The notes beneath the pieces were generated by a model, which was not told the DNA's origin, did not search any database, and saw only the letters and a list, made by a program, of their open reading frames with translations. Source: JAYODZ01 sp965662735 (GTDB taxonomy: Bacteria > Pseudomonadota > Alphaproteobacteria > RS24). Taken from it: a stretch of DNA of 64,000 nucleotides. The DNA lies in assembly GCA_965662735.1 (NCBI GenBank), contig CBFIIU010000005.1, positions 43,305 through 107,304 on the forward strand. The letters run 5' to 3'. Shown piece after piece: positions 1 through 8,869 of this stretch. Within the stretch, counting starts at the first letter, position 1; each line of letters opens with the position of its first letter. The position numbers and the translations under genes were made by a program.

Positions 1-56
1 ACGGGGGACCTCTTGATCCACAATCAAGCGCTCTAACCTACTGAGCTAAGGCTGCC
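1..56 (-). tRNA. tRNA-His (GTG anticodon), 3' part cut off by window edge
   Basis: On the minus strand the sequence folds as the 5' two thirds of a tRNA. There is a 7-nt acceptor strand (55 to 49), U8-A9, the D-stem GCTC/GAGC, and a perfect 5-bp anticodon stem CTTGA/TCAAG enclosing the loop TTGTGGA, which puts GTG at the anticodon (His). An extra G at 56 fits the G-1 typical of tRNA-His. The T-stem begins (CCCCG) and the rest lies beyond base 1. Identity is read from the anticodon; the 3' half cannot be checked here. Confidence 0.88.
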
Positions 57-110
57 CATCTGCGCGGGCGCCTCGAAGGGCGACCGAGCCCGCAAATTAC
101 TGTCCTTTAC

Positions 111-144
111 CAAAAAACTCAAGTCATCAAAAAACTTAAGCCAT
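111..144. repeat. 17-bp imperfect tandem duplication
   Basis: Two adjacent 17-bp units (111-127 and 128-144) differ at only two positions. They lie in the AT-rich spacer between tRNA-His and the next gene. No function is evident. It is one of several such micro-duplications in the spacers of this window. Confidence 0.7.
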
Positions 145-215
145 CAAATACCAACCGCAAAACGCATTGGTCTTGCCCTAATTTGTGGTAATGAAAGGGT
201 TAAAGGAGGTGCACT

Positions 216-401
216 ATGGGCATAAACACACCATCAGATATCGTTGCTGAATTAAGCATTGGGGTCACCGAGCATCAGCTTGTCCGCATTTTTGTGGCCA
301 GTGACCGGATCGAAATCCCGATGGATTTTGAACCCGATGAAGCAGAAGAAATTGCGCGCGAAATTTTGGCCGCTGTTGAGCAATGTCGGCGCGCATCATA
401 A
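216..401 (+). CDS. small conserved protein, DUF6324-like
   Basis: This 61-aa acidic protein has a very strong ribosome binding site (AAAGGAGGTG, 202-211) five bases before the ATG. Its visible features are an N-terminal MGIN segment, a central VRIFVA beta-like stretch, and a helix rich in D/E around EPDEAEEIAREI. From memory this matches a small alphaproteobacterial family named DUF6324; I cannot confirm that by search. No signal peptide or membrane segment is seen, so it is probably cytosolic. The function is unknown. The iron-type permease starts about 50 bp downstream on the same strand, so co-transcription is possible. Confidence 0.8.
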   Translation: MGINTPSDIVAELSIGVTEHQLVRIFVASDRIEIPMDFEPDEAEEIAREILAAVEQCRRAS

Positions 402-450
402 CCCCTCTTCACCGTCCCTCGGCTAACGACATGAAGGAGTGTGCGGGCCC

Positions 451-2052
451 ATGGTGTCATTGACCCCCCATTCGAGGATGATGCCGAGGCATAATCGACT
501 CTCGTTTTGGCGGATCGGGGCGATTGGCCTGTGCGTCGTGATGCTCACCCCGCTCATGGGCTTGATGGCGCTATCCGTCGCCAATACGAGCGATTTGTGG
601 GAACATCTTCTTCGAACCGTCATTCCCTACCAAATCGGCATAACGCTGGCTTTGACGGTTGGGGTGGCGCTGGTGACGGCCATCATCGGAACCCTGACAG
701 CCTGGCTAACAACTTTCTATCAGTTTCCGGGGCGACGGATTCTAGGCTGGGCATTGATCCTTCCTTTGGCTCTGCCCAGCTATATTGGGGCCTATAGCTA
801 TGGCGATTTATTGGATTATGCGGGCCCCATTTATCCCCTGTGGCAAAGCGTTTTTTCGGCCCTGAGCTATCCCCAGTTTAAATCATTGGGAGGGGCTATT
901 TTCCTCCTCGGGGTCGTTCTCTACCCCTATGTCTATATTTCCGCCCGCGCCTCTTTTCTCCAACAGTCGACTGGTCTCATTGAAAATGCCCGCTTGCTGG
1001 GTCTGGCGCCTTATCAATGTTTTTTCCGCATCGCCCTGCCTATGGCGCGGCCGGCTATTTTACTGGGCGTGTTAATGGCGGTCATGGAGTGCCTCAATGA
1101 TATTGGCGCTGTCGAATATTTAGGCGTCCAGACCCTAACCATGGGCGTTTACACGACCTGGATCAATCGCGGCAGCCTGCCCGGCGCCGCCCAATTATCG
1201 CTGCTGCTATTAGGTTTCGTGATCATGCTCGTGTTAAGTGAATACAGCATTCGCAAAACGGGGACATTTCAGTCTGCCCGCTTGCGCAATCGCATGATTA
1301 AGGCCTTCGCCTTATCGCCCTCTCAACAAATCCTTGCTCTGATGATCTGCCTAATTCCCGTGATTGTTGGGTTTATCATTCCGGTAGGACAGTTGATGGC
1401 CCGCGCCAATTGGGCCGAGTTTTCGGTGCAGGCCGGGGTTACATCCTTAAGCCTCGCTAGCGCGGCGGCTTTGATTACAACACTTAGCGGCTTATTTCTG
1501 GCCTATCGCCGTCGCTCGGCCATCCCCGAGGGAAAGGATTATCTGGCCCGCGTCAGCACGCTGGGTTACGCCATTCCAGGAACTGTTTTGGCGATTGGCT
1601 TGCTTGCGATCTCCGGTTTTGTGAGCGAGCTGAGCGATGGTCGCCTGATCATAGCGGGTGGCTTGGTGGGGCTGATCTTGGCCTATGTCATCCGGTTTTT
1701 GGCGCTGGCCTTTGGAACATTAGATGACGGGTTTGATCGGCTGCCGCGCGCCTTTGACTATGCCGCCCGTATCCTCGGACGCTCGCGGGGCGGCGTCTTT
1801 TTCTCGGTGCATTATGCCCTTATTCGTGCGCCCTTCATGGCGGCATTTATTTTAGTATTTGTCGACGCCATGAAGGAATTACCGGCAACCTTGATCTTGC
1901 GTCCTTTTGGAATTGAGACACTTGCCACCACGGTCTATGGCTATGCATCGCTCGAGCAGATCGAGCAGGCAGCGGGCCCGGCCTTGGTGATCATTGCCAT
2001 TGGCTTACTCCCCATTATTTTATTGCTGCGCATGATGGAGCGCGGTCGTTAA
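451..2052 (+). CDS. iron(III)-type ABC transporter permease (fused two-domain)
   Basis: Inner-membrane permease of about 533 aa with roughly 12 hydrophobic segments in two homologous halves, as in FbpB/AfuB-type ferric iron (or thiamine-like) importers. The second half carries the coupling region near ELPATLILRPFG and ends ATTVYGYASLEQIEQAAGPAL, both typical of this family. I chose ATG 451 because AAGGAG (434-439) lies 11 bases upstream. An in-frame GTG at 439 overlaps that site, and ATG 478 is another option. No binding protein or ATPase gene lies nearby, so its partners must be elsewhere. Its TAA overlaps the stop of the convergent ivd gene within one TTAA. Confidence 0.9.
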   Translation: MVSLTPHSRMMPRHNRLSFWRIGAIGLCVVMLTPLMGLMALSVANTSDLWEHLLRTVIPYQIGITLALTVGVALVTAIIGTLTAWLTTFYQFPGRRILGWALILPLALPSYIGAYSYGDLLDYAGPIYPLWQSVFSALSYPQFKSLGGAIFLLGVVLYPYVYISARASFLQQSTGLIENARLLGLAPYQCFFRIALPMARPAILLGVLMAVMECLNDIGAVEYLGVQTLTMGVYTTWINRGSLPGAAQLSLLLLGFVIMLVLSEYSIRKTGTFQSARLRNRMIKAFALSPSQQILALMICLIPVIVGFIIPVGQLMARANWAEFSVQAGVTSLSLASAAALITTLSGLFLAYRRRSAIPEGKDYLARVSTLGYAIPGTVLAIGLLAISGFVSELSDGRLIIAGGLVGLILAYVIRFLALAFGTLDDGFDRLPRAFDYAARILGRSRGGVFFSVHYALIRAPFMAAFILVFVDAMKELPATLILRPFGIETLATTVYGYASLEQIEQAAGPALVIIAIGLLPIILLLRMMERGR

Positions 2053-3218
2053 GCGGTTTCGGAAAAAAGCTCGCGCCCGATTAACATACGACGAATTTCC
2101 GACGTTCCTGCACCAATTTCATAAAGCTTGGCATCGCGCAAATAGCGCCCAACGGGATTATCATTAACATACCCATTGCCGCCCATCAGCTGGATTGCAT
2201 CCAAGGCCACTTGTGTTGCATTTTCTGCCGCAAATAAAATCGCGGCGGCCGCATCCTTACGCGTCGTGTCCCCCCGATCGCAGGCCTGACACACGGCGTA
2301 AACATAAGCCCGTGATGCACTTAGGCGCGTATACATATCAGCGAGTTTACCCTGCACCAATTGGAACGTCCCAATGCTTTCGCCAAACTGCTTGCGCTCA
2401 TGCACATAGGGGACGACCGCATCCAAACATGCTTGCATAATCCCCACTGGCCCCGCCGCCAGGACGGCGCGCTCATAATCAAGGCCGCTCATCAAAACCT
2501 TCACACCCTCATTGAGCGGGCCGAGCATATTTTCAACGGGCACCTCGCAATTGTCAAAAACCAACTCACCCGTTTCCGAGCCGCGCATCCCAAGCTTGTT
2601 GAGCTTTTGAGCACATGAAAAACCCGAGAAGTCTTTTTCGATGAGAAAGGCTGTGATGCCGCGCGACCCAGCATCCGGTTGAGTTTTCGCATAGACCACT
2701 AAAGTATCGGCCGAGGGGCCATTGGTAATCCAAAATTTGGTTCCGTTGAGAACATAATGATCGCCCTTCAAATCCGCGCGCAGGGTCATGGAGACAACAT
2801 CAGATCCTGCTCCGGGCTCGGACATGGCGAGCGCGCCCAAATGGTCTCCCGAAATCAATTTGGGCAAATATTTTTCTTTTTGCGCATGCGTCCCCCATCG
2901 ATAAATTTGGTTGATGCATAAATTTGAATGGGCGCCATAGGACAAGCCCACTGATGCCGAGGCCCGGCTAATCTCCTCGAGAATAATCGCTTGCGCGGTA
3001 TAGCCCATCTCTGTGCCCCCATAGTCGGAGGACACCGTTACCCCGTGAACGCCGAGGGCGCCTAATTCAGGCCAGAGATCGCGCGGAAATGCATCATCAC
3101 GATCAATCGCATCGCCCCTTGGCATCAAGATATCGTTCACATATTGGCTGACACTATCGCGCATCATGTCGATATCTTCGCCCAGTGAAAATTTGAGCAT
3201 GGGGTATAAATTTGCCAT
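2049..3218 (-). CDS. ivd: isovaleryl-CoA dehydrogenase
   Basis: FAD-dependent acyl-CoA dehydrogenase of 389 aa, the usual length. In leucine breakdown it oxidises isovaleryl-CoA to 3-methylcrotonyl-CoA, passing electrons to ETF. The segment GLDYERAVLAAGP places the catalytic glutamate at about residue 249, the position that sets IVD apart from most acyl-CoA dehydrogenases (which use a C-terminal Glu). AMSEPGAGSD (131-140) and the C-terminal IGAGTSEIRRMLIGREL are family signatures. AAGGA lies 8 nt before the ATG. It is last in a minus-strand run with a crotonase (26-nt gap) and an aldehyde dehydrogenase. No methylcrotonyl-CoA carboxylase gene is in view. Confidence 0.9.
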   Translation of the reverse strand: MANLYPMLKFSLGEDIDMMRDSVSQYVNDILMPRGDAIDRDDAFPRDLWPELGALGVHGVTVSSDYGGTEMGYTAQAIILEEISRASASVGLSYGAHSNLCINQIYRWGTHAQKEKYLPKLISGDHLGALAMSEPGAGSDVVSMTLRADLKGDHYVLNGTKFWITNGPSADTLVVYAKTQPDAGSRGITAFLIEKDFSGFSCAQKLNKLGMRGSETGELVFDNCEVPVENMLGPLNEGVKVLMSGLDYERAVLAAGPVGIMQACLDAVVPYVHERKQFGESIGTFQLVQGKLADMYTRLSASRAYVYAVCQACDRGDTTRKDAAAAILFAAENATQVALDAIQLMGGNGYVNDNPVGRYLRDAKLYEIGAGTSEIRRMLIGRELFSETA

Positions 3219-3244
3219 GATTTATCCTTCGTGTTTCCCTGCTG

Positions 3245-4012
3245 TTATTTACCCGTCCAGTGCGGCGGTCGCTTCTCTTTAAACGCCCGCGGCCCCTCTT
3301 GCGCATCCTCACTTAAATAAACGGGTTCGAACAAGGCTTCGCCAATTTCGAGCGCTTCGTCCCACGCCTTTTTGGCAACCGCATAGACCATACGCTTTCC
3401 AGCACGTACGGATAGAGGGGCGTTATTGGCAATTATTTCCGCAACCCGTCGCGCCTCGGCTTGTAACTCCGACAGCGGTACCACCTTATTGACGAGCCCA
3501 ACATCATAGGCCCGCGCCGCAGAAATGGGCTCGGCGGTGATTAATAATTCCATCGCAATGCGGGGGGGCACTAACCAAGGAAGCGGTCCTGCCCATGGCG
3601 CCCCGCGCCCGCGCTTGGCTTCGGTAATCGCGAATGTCGCTGTGTCAGCCGCGATACACAAGTCACACATTTGCGTGAGCAAGAACCCGCCTGCGAAGGC
3701 GTGGCCATTAACTGCAACAATCACAGGCTTATCGGTGTGAACAGTGCGGTTCCAATAGGGAATAAAATCAGGGGGCGGCACTTTTAATTGCGTGTCCGAC
3801 ATTTCCTTAAGGTCACCGCCTGCGCAAAAAACTTTGTCGCCAGTAGCCGTGAGGATTGCCACCCGCGCTGTTTCATCTTCAGCAAATGTCTCAAAGGCAC
3901 GACCCAAGGCCTGACGCGTTGCTGCATTCAGCGCATTACGCGCCTCAGGTCGATCGAGAGTAATGGTCGCTATGTGGTCCTCGACCACATAGCGAACTGT
4001 TTCATCTGTCAT
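3245..4012 (-). CDS. enoyl-CoA hydratase/isomerase (crotonase) family protein
   Basis: Protein of 255 aa with the crotonase fold. The oxyanion-hole segments VFCAGGDLKEM and NGHAFAGGF are clear. In classical hydratases one catalytic Glu follows the second motif (GGxxE); here the aligned stretch reads GGFLLTQMCD, so that Glu seems replaced. The second Glu (AITEAKRG) is kept. Such members often act as isomerases, decarboxylases or hydratases on odd substrates, so the reaction is open. It sits 17 nt after the aldehyde dehydrogenase and 26 nt before ivd, probably in one operon. The ribosome binding site is weak. The C-terminus FKEKRPPHWTGK is typical. Confidence 0.85.
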   Translation of the reverse strand: MTDETVRYVVEDHIATITLDRPEARNALNAATRQALGRAFETFAEDETARVAILTATGDKVFCAGGDLKEMSDTQLKVPPPDFIPYWNRTVHTDKPVIVAVNGHAFAGGFLLTQMCDLCIAADTATFAITEAKRGRGAPWAGPLPWLVPPRIAMELLITAEPISAARAYDVGLVNKVVPLSELQAEARRVAEIIANNAPLSVRAGKRMVYAVAKKAWDEALEIGEALFEPVYLSEDAQEGPRAFKEKRPPHWTGK

Positions 4013-4029
4013 CTGTTCACGCGGTTATT

Positions 4030-5460
4030 TTATTCGGCCGCATAACCCAGAACTGCTTTCGTTTCGAGGAAGTCTTCGAACCCAAACTCTCCCCATTCAC
4101 GGCCATTACCCGATTGCTTGTAGCCGCCGAAAGGTGCCCCAACATCTGGGCCGGCGCCATTTAGATGCACATTGCCGGTCCGCAATTGTGCCGCGACTGC
4201 GCTGGCATGCGCGACACTACCCGATTGGACATAGCCCGATAACCCGTAGGGCGTGTCATTCGCAATCTCGATGGCCTGTTCTTCCGTTTCATATTTCAAA
4301 ATCGACAGAACCGGACCAAAGACTTCTTCGCGCGCAATCGTCATATCATTGGTGACATTGGCAAAAATCGTTGGCTTCACATAATAGCCTGCGTTCAAAC
4401 CATCTGGCTTACCGGGGCCACCCGTTACCAGCTCAGCGCCCTCACTGATCGCGGCTTCAATTAAGCCTTGAATTTTATTAAACTGGGTTTCGCTGACCAC
4501 TGGCCCAATTGTTGTATCGGGTGCATTGGGGTCGCCGACTTTAACTTGCTCAGCGGCCGCTTTAGCAATCTTTACCACTTCATCATGGCGTTGGGCGGGC
4601 ACCAACATGCGGGTTGGCGCATTGCACGATTGGCCAGAATTCAAGAAGCAACTTTGAACCCCTTGGGCAACCGCCGCTTCGAAATCTGCATCATCGAGGA
4701 TGATGTTCGCCGACTTGCCGCCAAGCTCTTGACACACCCGCTTCACAGTGGGTGCCGCGGCTTGAGCTACTAAGACGCCGGCTCGGGTTGAGCCGGTAAA
4801 GGACATCATGTCGATATCTGGATGCTTCGACAGCACTTCCCCGACATTCGGGCCATCGCCATTGACGAGGTTAAACACACCGGCCGGCACACCCGCTTCA
4901 TCGAGGATTTCCGCCCACAGTGCTGCATTGAGGGGCGCAATTTCAGAAGGCTTCAGCACCATCGTGCACCCTGCCGCCAAAGCCGGCGCCACTTTGCAGG
5001 CAATTTGGTTGATCGGCCAGTTCCACGGCGTAATTAATCCGCAAACGCCCACAGGCTCTTTGCGGATCATGGTCGTGCCTTGCTGACGCTCAAACTTAAA
5101 CTCGGCTAAGATCTCACGAATTTTAGCAAGATGCGCAATCCCCATCGCTGCTTGCGCCGCCGTCGACAGCCACATCGGGGCGCCCATCTCAGCACTAATG
5201 GTCTGAGCCACCTCGTCTTTGCGTTTCGTATAAACCCCCATAATAGCATCAATCAGCTCAAGGCGTTCTTGAACCGTTGTCCGCGAAAAGGACGGAAATG
5301 CCTTTTTAGCAGCAGCGACAGCCCGATTAGCGTCTTCCGCATTGCCCATCATAATTTGACCGATGACCTGCTCGGTGGCTGGGTTAATCACGTCAAAAGG
5401 TTTTGGATCAACCGGATCGACCCATGCGCCATCAATATAAAATTTAAGACAGTTTTCCAT
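4030..5460 (-). CDS. NAD(P)-dependent aldehyde dehydrogenase
   Basis: Soluble ALDH-superfamily enzyme of 476 aa oxidising an aldehyde to a carboxylic acid. Visible motifs are ITPWNWP (143-149), the nucleotide-binding FTGST (221-225), the general base Glu in QELGGK (E245) and the catalytic Cys in NSGQSCN (C279). GGAGA lies 8 nt before the ATG. It is the first gene of a probable operon with a crotonase and isovaleryl-CoA dehydrogenase, suggesting a branched-chain or acyl aldehyde entering acyl-CoA metabolism. The exact substrate cannot be read from the sequence. Confidence 0.9.
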   Translation of the reverse strand: MENCLKFYIDGAWVDPVDPKPFDVINPATEQVIGQIMMGNAEDANRAVAAAKKAFPSFSRTTVQERLELIDAIMGVYTKRKDEVAQTISAEMGAPMWLSTAAQAAMGIAHLAKIREILAEFKFERQQGTTMIRKEPVGVCGLITPWNWPINQIACKVAPALAAGCTMVLKPSEIAPLNAALWAEILDEAGVPAGVFNLVNGDGPNVGEVLSKHPDIDMMSFTGSTRAGVLVAQAAAPTVKRVCQELGGKSANIILDDADFEAAVAQGVQSCFLNSGQSCNAPTRMLVPAQRHDEVVKIAKAAAEQVKVGDPNAPDTTIGPVVSETQFNKIQGLIEAAISEGAELVTGGPGKPDGLNAGYYVKPTIFANVTNDMTIAREEVFGPVLSILKYETEEQAIEIANDTPYGLSGYVQSGSVAHASAVAAQLRTGNVHLNGAGPDVGAPFGGYKQSGNGREWGEFGFEDFLETKAVLGYAAE

Positions 5461-5563
5461 TGTTCATTCTCCACTCAAAACCGATGATCTATCTGCTCAT
5501 GTTGGCACAAATCGCCACGCAATCAAGCCTTGACCGAGCGAAATTAAGTGTACAAATGACGGA

Positions 5564-6871
5564 TTATGACCGCGTCAATTCTTCTTGAATATGGTGGCAT
5601 AACATCCAGATCCGATCCCGGCCCCAGGTCGAGTAGATTTCGCGCCCGCGCGGCCCCAATAGACGGAAACTAGGCACGCCCCACAGGCCGCTTGCCATCA
5701 GCTGATGCTGGTTTTCCTCCAGCTCGTCTTCCCAGCCACTTTTGCCGACGAAATCTTGTGCCACTTGCCAATCGAGGCCCGCACGCTCAACCGCGAGGCG
5801 CAAGCCACGATCTGTTCCAAGATCAACCCCCTCCGACCAAGCGAGTGTGCAAAAAGCATGTAAAAACGCCTCCGCACGGTTCTCGCGCCGCGCATAGGGC
5901 AAAAGCGAATAGCCGCGCCGAACGGGCTCGCCAACGGGGTCGGACACATTGCCAAACGGCACATTAATGCGCTCCGCCTCACGACGGGCATCTTTAAAAA
6001 TATACATCCCCTTGCGGCTCGGAACCGGCAAACCGCGCATTACCATTGGCAAAACCGGCCGCCAGACGACTGAAACGGGGTAATGATTAGATAATTCTCG
6101 GATTTCTTGCATTGCGAGATAGCTATAGGGCGATCGCAAGGATGGAAAAAATTCGACCGTCAATCGACGTTTGGCGGGCTGGCTCATAAAAGCGGGGCGC
6201 GCGGGAAACTGACCGAGCGACGGCACAGCCGAGATTTGCGCGCGCTCGAGCGTGAGGCGCTGCTCGAGATAAGGTAGGCGATCGACCCCCCAATACCATT
6301 CCTTCTCATAATACAACATGGCCCCTAAATAATGGCCCAACTTATCGCGAAGCGCGGTTCCGGCTTTCACACAAGAATGCGCTTCGGCGGAGCTCATCAT
6401 TGAGCGCTTTGCGAGAGATTTCTCTTCCCCTCGCCAATAAAGATCGCCGATCTCAACCAAAGCAGGACCAACAGCCTGTAAGCGGGCGATCGCCCGCAAA
6501 GCGAATTCATAGGATTTTTGCGATGGCTTTGATAAAATTTCCGGACAGCTCAAACCGGGCATATGGCGCGCCAAATCATGGGCATCGCGTGCGGCATAGC
6601 GATCAAGCGCCTCACGCTCGGGGGCCATATCATCGCTGGGCGCAGCCACCAAATGCAGAACCACATCGACATCGAATTGGCTCTCAAAATGCACCATGCG
6701 TTGCGCCAAAAGATGGCTGTAGGGGTCGTCGATTTGATAAAAAAAGTGAACCTCCCGGCGTTCCCCCCTGAGGTGCCGGATCAATCGTGCAACAAAGTGG
6801 CGGAAGCGGCGAAGCCGACTGCTAATCACCAATCGAGCAACACCTGATCTTATTTTTATTATGACGGACAT
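5564..6871 (-). CDS. tandem DsbA-fold / 2-hydroxychromene-2-carboxylate isomerase-like protein
   Basis: 435 aa from the ATG at 6871, which follows AAGAGG; the frame is open further upstream but that part is low-complexity and lacks a ribosome site. The protein has two successive DsbA/kappa-GST-like thioredoxin folds: one starting at VHFFYQIDDPYSHLLAQ and one at VEFFPSLRSPYSYLAMQE, each with the SPYS/DPYS motif. The second ends with GLWGVPSFRLLG, the cis-Pro region. CxxC is absent in both, pointing to isomerase or glutathione-S-transferase-like chemistry, not disulfide exchange. It is divergent from the DUF2256/photolyase pair. The substrate is unknown. Confidence 0.75.
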   Translation of the reverse strand: MSVIIKIRSGVARLVISSRLRRFRHFVARLIRHLRGERREVHFFYQIDDPYSHLLAQRMVHFESQFDVDVVLHLVAAPSDDMAPEREALDRYAARDAHDLARHMPGLSCPEILSKPSQKSYEFALRAIARLQAVGPALVEIGDLYWRGEEKSLAKRSMMSSAEAHSCVKAGTALRDKLGHYLGAMLYYEKEWYWGVDRLPYLEQRLTLERAQISAVPSLGQFPARPAFMSQPAKRRLTVEFFPSLRSPYSYLAMQEIRELSNHYPVSVVWRPVLPMVMRGLPVPSRKGMYIFKDARREAERINVPFGNVSDPVGEPVRRGYSLLPYARRENRAEAFLHAFCTLAWSEGVDLGTDRGLRLAVERAGLDWQVAQDFVGKSGWEDELEENQHQLMASGLWGVPSFRLLGPRGREIYSTWGRDRIWMLCHHIQEELTRS

Positions 6872-7010
6872 TCGGTAACCTCTTATGCGAAGATAGGCGG
6901 GTGAGAACGAGAACAATATCGATCGGCTCAGTGTGGGAGAAAAATGATTTAAAAACAAGCATATGCGGCTACTCGATTGAAAAAAATGGGTTCCGCTCCA
7001 TGTTAATATC

Positions 7011-7166
7011 ATGAAAATGATAAAAAAGAGTGAATTGCCGCAAAAAATTTGTGTTGCCTGCCAGCGTCCGTTCGCATGGCGCCGCAAATGGGCCCGCGAC
7101 TGGGAGTCGGTCAAATATTGCTCAACTCGGTGTCAGCGATCCCGTGGCCGCGCCCCACACGCATAA
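7011..7166 (+). CDS. DUF2256 zinc-ribbon-like microprotein
   Basis: A 51-aa basic protein. It has a CVAC pair near the N-terminus and a YCSTRC pair near residue 41, separated by FAWRRKWARDWESVK. This CxxC...CxxxC pattern and the tryptophan-rich middle match the DUF2256 family, which I recall sitting next to FeS-type cryptochrome/photolyase genes. It ends 15 nt before the photolyase start, consistent with one transcript. No strong ribosome site precedes the ATG at 7011; an in-frame ATG at 7017 is an alternative. Function is unproven; metal binding is inferred from the cysteines. Confidence 0.87.
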   Translation: MKMIKKSELPQKICVACQRPFAWRRKWARDWESVKYCSTRCQRSRGRAPHA

Positions 7167-7181
7167 AATGAGAAAGCAGTT

Positions 7182-8708
7182 ATGACGATCCGTTTACGCC
7201 CGATTTTGGGAGATCAAATCAGTGACCATTTAGCAAGCCTGAGAGAGGCGGGCGCTAATGATGTCTACTTATTCGCTGAAATGGTCAGCGAGACAGAATA
7301 TGTTCAGCATCACCCTCAAAAAATCATTATGATTTTCTCGGCGATGCGCCATTTCGCGCAAAGGCTGGAACGCCAAGGCCATCGGGTGATCTATTATGGC
7401 TTCGAGCAAAACCCGCCCGCATCGCTCACCGACGCCTTACACCGCGCCTGCGCGGATAGTCATGCAGATGAAATCATAATGACCGAACCGGCGGAGTATC
7501 GACTTCGGGAGGAACTGGCCGCTTGGCCGGGCTCGGTGCCGCTCACTGTGCTTGAGGATGACCGCTTTTTGTGTCGCCATGCCGAATTTGCCGCATGGGC
7601 GGATGGGCGCAAACAGCTGCGGATGGAATTTTTCTACCGCGATATGCGTCGAAAAACAGGGCTGTTAATGGATGGCGCTGATCCCATTGGCGGGCAGTGG
7701 AATTTCGATAGCGAAAATCGGAAACCGCCAAAACAAGGCCTCGATATTCCGCGCGCTCCCCAATTTGAGGTGGAACCGATCACACAGATGGTCGCACAGA
7801 TTGTCGAGCAAAATTTCGCCCATCATTTTGGCGACGTCGCACCGTTCCATTGGCCGGTGACGCCCGACCAGGCACATCAGCTTCTCGATTTTTTTATTAC
7901 GGCCAAACTTCCCCAGTTCGGTGATTATCAAGACGCCATGGTCGTAAACGAAAACCTCATGTTTCACAGCCAAATTGCGGCGGCAATGAATATCGGTCTC
8001 CTCGACCCCCTCGCGGCCTGCCGCGCTGCCGAGGCGGCCTATCATGCGGGCCATGCGCCGCTCAACGCTGTTGAGGGATTTATTCGACAAATTATTGGGT
8101 GGCGAGAATTTATCCGCGGCATTTATTGGCGTTTTATGCCCGACTATGCAACGCATAATGCGCTGGCGGCCGATCGTCCTTTACCCGACTTTTTCTATTC
8201 GGGCGAGACTGAGATGAACTGTCTTGCCCACACCATACAAGCGACACATCAAACCGCCTACGCCCATCATATTCAGCGGCTCATGATCACGGGAAATTTT
8301 GCATTGCTCGCGGGCCTTGCGCCACCGGCTGTGAACCAATGGTATCTCGAGGTTTATGCGGATGCTTTTGAATGGGTGCAGCTTCCCAATACTTCGGGCA
8401 TGGCCTTATTTGCCGATGGCGGCATTGTGGGCTCGAAGCCCTATGCGGCGTCGGGCGCTTACATTAATCGGATGTCGAATTATTGCGCAGGCTGCGTCTA
8501 TGACGTGAAAAAGCCAACAGGCGATCGGGCCTGCCCGTTCAATTTTTTATATTGGGATTTCATTGCGCGCCACGAAGCTCGCCTCCGCAGCAATCCGCGC
8601 ATGTCCATGATTTATCGTAATCTCGATAAAATGGCGCCCGATAAACGGGCGGCGATTACCGATCATGCCCACCATTTCTTAAACAGGCTTGCGCCCCGGG
8701 TAAAATGA
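7182..8708 (+). CDS. FeS-type cryptochrome/photolyase (PhrB/CryB family)
   Basis: 508-aa FAD protein of the FeS bacterial cryptochrome/photolyase class, whose characterised member PhrB repairs (6-4) photoproducts using light. Four cysteines at 347, 435, 438 and 451 have the same spacing (88, 3, 13) as the [4Fe-4S] ligands of Agrobacterium PhrB (350, 438, 441, 454). The FAD-binding helical domain includes IIGWREFIRGIYW and LPNTSGMALFADGG. The N-terminal Rossmann-like antenna domain begins RLRPILGDQ. It follows DUF2256 by 15 nt. DNA repair is the likely role; a photoreceptor role as in Rhodobacter CryB cannot be excluded. Confidence 0.93.
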   Translation: MTIRLRPILGDQISDHLASLREAGANDVYLFAEMVSETEYVQHHPQKIIMIFSAMRHFAQRLERQGHRVIYYGFEQNPPASLTDALHRACADSHADEIIMTEPAEYRLREELAAWPGSVPLTVLEDDRFLCRHAEFAAWADGRKQLRMEFFYRDMRRKTGLLMDGADPIGGQWNFDSENRKPPKQGLDIPRAPQFEVEPITQMVAQIVEQNFAHHFGDVAPFHWPVTPDQAHQLLDFFITAKLPQFGDYQDAMVVNENLMFHSQIAAAMNIGLLDPLAACRAAEAAYHAGHAPLNAVEGFIRQIIGWREFIRGIYWRFMPDYATHNALAADRPLPDFFYSGETEMNCLAHTIQATHQTAYAHHIQRLMITGNFALLAGLAPPAVNQWYLEVYADAFEWVQLPNTSGMALFADGGIVGSKPYAASGAYINRMSNYCAGCVYDVKKPTGDRACPFNFLYWDFIARHEARLRSNPRMSMIYRNLDKMAPDKRAAITDHAHHFLNRLAPRVK

Positions 8709-8739
8709 AGCTCGCCAATTGCCGCCCGCTTGCGGCTCC

Positions 8740-8788
8740 GTTTACCCGCTCAGTCCATACGCCCAGTTTACCCGCCCCGTTTACCTGC
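8740..8788. repeat. GTTTACCCGC-type short direct repeats
   Basis: Three near copies of GTTTACC(C/T)GC occur at 8740, 8767 and 8780; the last two form a 13-bp tandem. They lie just after the photolyase stop, before the next small gene. They could be slippage products or binding sites; nothing else supports a function. Confidence 0.5.
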
Positions 8789-8869
8789 CCTGTTGGCGCA
8801 ACCAGTCACCCCCCATGGTAAATGATCGAAACGCGCTTATATTAAGAGGATAGCATATTGGAGAACATC

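Noticed and set aside
6872..7114. 81-residue N-terminal extension of the tandem isomerase-like protein
   Set aside because: The extension is low-complexity, overlaps the divergent DUF2256 gene and lacks a ribosome site; ATG 6871 has AAGAGG upstream.
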